Virus record (IMG/VR): IMGVR_UViG_3300031957_003032 | Location: 1 to 21,113 of that record | DNA: 21,113 bases | Strand: one strand, 5' to 3' | Source: a virus | In this document: in pieces, positions 21,070 to 21,113 of the stretch | Position numbering within the stretch: the stretch's first letter is position 1 | How the letters are laid out: each line of letters begins with the position of its first letter | The notes under the pieces: generated by a model | The model's input: only the letters and a program-made list of their open reading frames with translations | Databases searched by the model: none | Told to the model about the DNA's origin: nothing | Made by a program: the position numbers and the translations under genes

Positions 21070-21113
21070 TTTTCCTTTAAAATTCAACATATTACTGATT
21101 TTGGTCGATTGGT
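21070..21113. other. Host DNA downstream of the tRNA-His attachment site
   Basis: These 44 bases are clearly AT-richer than the prophage and contain no gene. TTTTCCTTT directly after the CCA end resembles the U-rich tail of the original tRNA transcript. If attR is placed correctly, this is chromosomal sequence and should adjoin the intact tRNA-His in strains without the prophage. Confidence 0.5.

Noticed and set aside
20750-21090. Two minus-strand frames reading through the tRNA fragment (containing PGSNGGPLDPQS or PPPRFERGTS)
   Set aside because: These strings are well-known false translations of tRNA T-arm and anticodon sequence and appear in many spurious database proteins.
1-21113. CRISPR array, insertion sequence or transposase
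   Set aside because: No regularly spaced short repeats, no transposase-like protein and no terminal inverted repeats with target duplications were seen.

Overview
The window is the late (structural and lysis) half of an integrated siphovirus-type prophage, read almost entirely on the + strand, and it ends at the right attachment site. The DNA is GC-rich with alphaproteobacterial-style codon use. The last 91 bases hold the 3' part of a tRNA whose anticodon loop reads GTG (His) and whose position 73 is A. A73 in tRNA-His is known from a large alphaproteobacterial clade that lost the usual G-1:C73 pair. The host is therefore probably an alphaproteobacterium; a Caulobacterales, Maricaulales or Hyphomonadales-like marine bacterium is an inference.

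Layout. 1-2104: the end of an unidentified head-region gene, then neck and connector genes (gpFII-like joining protein, DUF6441 protein, probable tail terminator, small protein). 2171-6340: tail tube protein, a lambda G/GT-like pair of tail assembly chaperones linked by a textbook -1 frameshift signal (GGGAAAC, 6-nt spacer, 11-bp stem), and a 775-residue tape measure protein. 6340-13643: tail tip genes in the lambda M-L-K-(I)J order (gpM-like, DUF1833, NlpC/P60 peptidase, then a 2003-residue TipJ/gpJ-like protein fused to a fibre). 13659-17269: a second fibre with a C-terminal Peptidase_S74 self-cleaving chaperone, four small unknown proteins, and a third adhesin-like protein with a carbohydrate-binding-like module. 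17293-20066: lysis region with an XhlA-like coiled-coil membrane protein, a lytic transglycosylase carrying three membrane segments, DUF3307 and DUF6527 proteins, and an overlapping i-spanin/o-spanin pair. 20035-20412: the only convincing minus-strand gene, a three-helix membrane protein with its own sigma70-type promoter (TTGACA, 17 bp, TTGAAT), which looks like a moron expressed in the lysogen. 20560-20808: a small + strand gene. 21023-21069: attR, a tRNA-His 3' fragment, followed by host DNA.

The genes form a tightly packed late operon: many adjacent genes overlap by 4 bases (ATGA, GTGA, TTGA), which implies translational coupling. Breaks are marked by hairpins: two intrinsic terminators (15982-16004, 17770-17795), each followed by the same CTTTTTCATG string, and a recurring palindrome, GCCGAACGSCGTTCGGC, placed just after stop codons. 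No integrase, repressor, terminase, portal or capsid gene is visible; these should lie to the left, as should the intact tRNA-His.
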